Shown: piece by piece, positions 63,901-64,000 of the stretch
Layout: the number at the start of each line of letters is the position of its first letter
How positions within the stretch are numbered: position 1 is the first letter of the stretch
Origin: Coenobita brevimanus
Taxonomy: Eukaryota; Arthropoda; Malacostraca; Decapoda; Coenobitidae
Length of the DNA: 64,000 bases
Direction of reading: 5' to 3'
Assembly (NCBI GenBank): GCA_032717465.1
Contig: CM064748.1
Coordinates: forward strand, 7,274,685-7,338,684
The notes under the pieces: model-generated
Told to the model about the DNA's origin: nothing
Database searches by the model: none
What the model saw: only the letters and a program-made list of their open reading frames with translations
Program-made: the position numbers and the translations under genes

Positions 63901-64000
63901 TTCCACGACTCTTGCCTTGCACTCTTTAGGACCCGCCGAGCATGAGCTCGTGCCCGTCGAAAGGCATCCAAGCACTGAGGGTCCCCACGATGCCGCCGAA
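60967..64000 (-). mobile_element. non-LTR retrotransposon with RT and RNase H (5' part beyond the window)
   Basis: Minus strand, 3' end at about 60967. RT from about 63971: SAPGPDDIPYALLRHL, YRPIALTSCVCKLFEKM, DFEKAYDTAWRHGIL, EEGVPQGSVLSVSLF, catalytic YVDDLAIW. Then LSYGCEVYSSA, GVPPLDLLRQSVA. RNase H: VYTDGSKS, FTAELSAIVLAL, FSDSQGALLALDS, CWVPAHVGVVGNEKAD. I/Ingi-like architecture. Frameshifts near 63160, 63035, 62640 and 61800, plus smaller ones. Distinct from the histone-linked array elements in sequence, tail and target. The sequence between 60847 and 60946 holds nothing I can name. Confidence 0.85.

Overview
The window looks like animal, almost certainly arthropod and probably crustacean, genomic DNA. 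It carries replication-dependent histone genes of arthropod type (H2B near the left end, a decayed H3 at about 42.7 kb), with long (CA)n, (TA)n and (AAAG)n microsatellites and dense non-LTR and LTR retrotransposons. No single-copy metabolic gene is visible. Species assignment is inference. Element labels below (1-4, D-H) are mine.

Layout. 0.8-1.3 kb: H2B on the minus strand with its 3' stem-loop; a minus-strand non-LTR element (1) ends in poly(A) 56 bp before the H2B start codon. 1.3-16.4 kb: four minus-strand non-LTR insertions (1, 2, 3 and fragment 4). 16.40-16.52 kb: a compact, apparently bidirectional TATA promoter. 16.53-40.5 kb: a head-to-tail plus-strand array of insertions (D, E, a cold-shock-domain coding element, a short non-coding element, F, G). 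40.5-42.5 kb: broken element pieces. 42.6-43.17 kb: H3 promoter, frameshifted H3 and the first part of its 3' stem-loop. 43.17-49.87 kb: a Ty3/Gypsy-type LTR element inserted inside that stem-loop. 49.9-51.4 kb: microsatellites and a diverged tandem duplication. 51.4-55.3 kb: two paralogous GC-rich ORFs joined to LTR-like sequence. 55.3-58.1 kb: pieces of a multicopy protein family, one split by a likely solo LTR. 58.8-60.85 kb: two truncated tandem RT tails. 60.95-64 kb: minus-strand RT-RNase H element running off the edge.

Main result. Two independent insertion series start about 27-28 nt downstream of TATA boxes pointing in opposite directions, which is where transcription should start. 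Successive plus-strand elements are separated by the same short junction word (GCGGGTGAC and near variants). Minus-strand elements 3 and 4 are flanked by GCGCGTCCCC. The simplest reading is a non-LTR retrotransposon group that inserts at the transcription start of histone-type promoters, so that the host promoter could drive the element. The RNase H-bearing group also shares a two-hairpin 3' tail with covarying stems, and most elements share a structured 5' leader. One array member is a small, apparently non-autonomous element coding for a Y-box-like cold-shock-domain protein with the same 3' tail.

Most ORFs are broken by one to a few frameshifts or stops, but domains are nearly complete, so insertion was fairly recent. 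The RNase H group reads ORF2 in the -1 frame relative to ORF1 with long overlap. The RNase H-less group uses tight stop/start overlaps.
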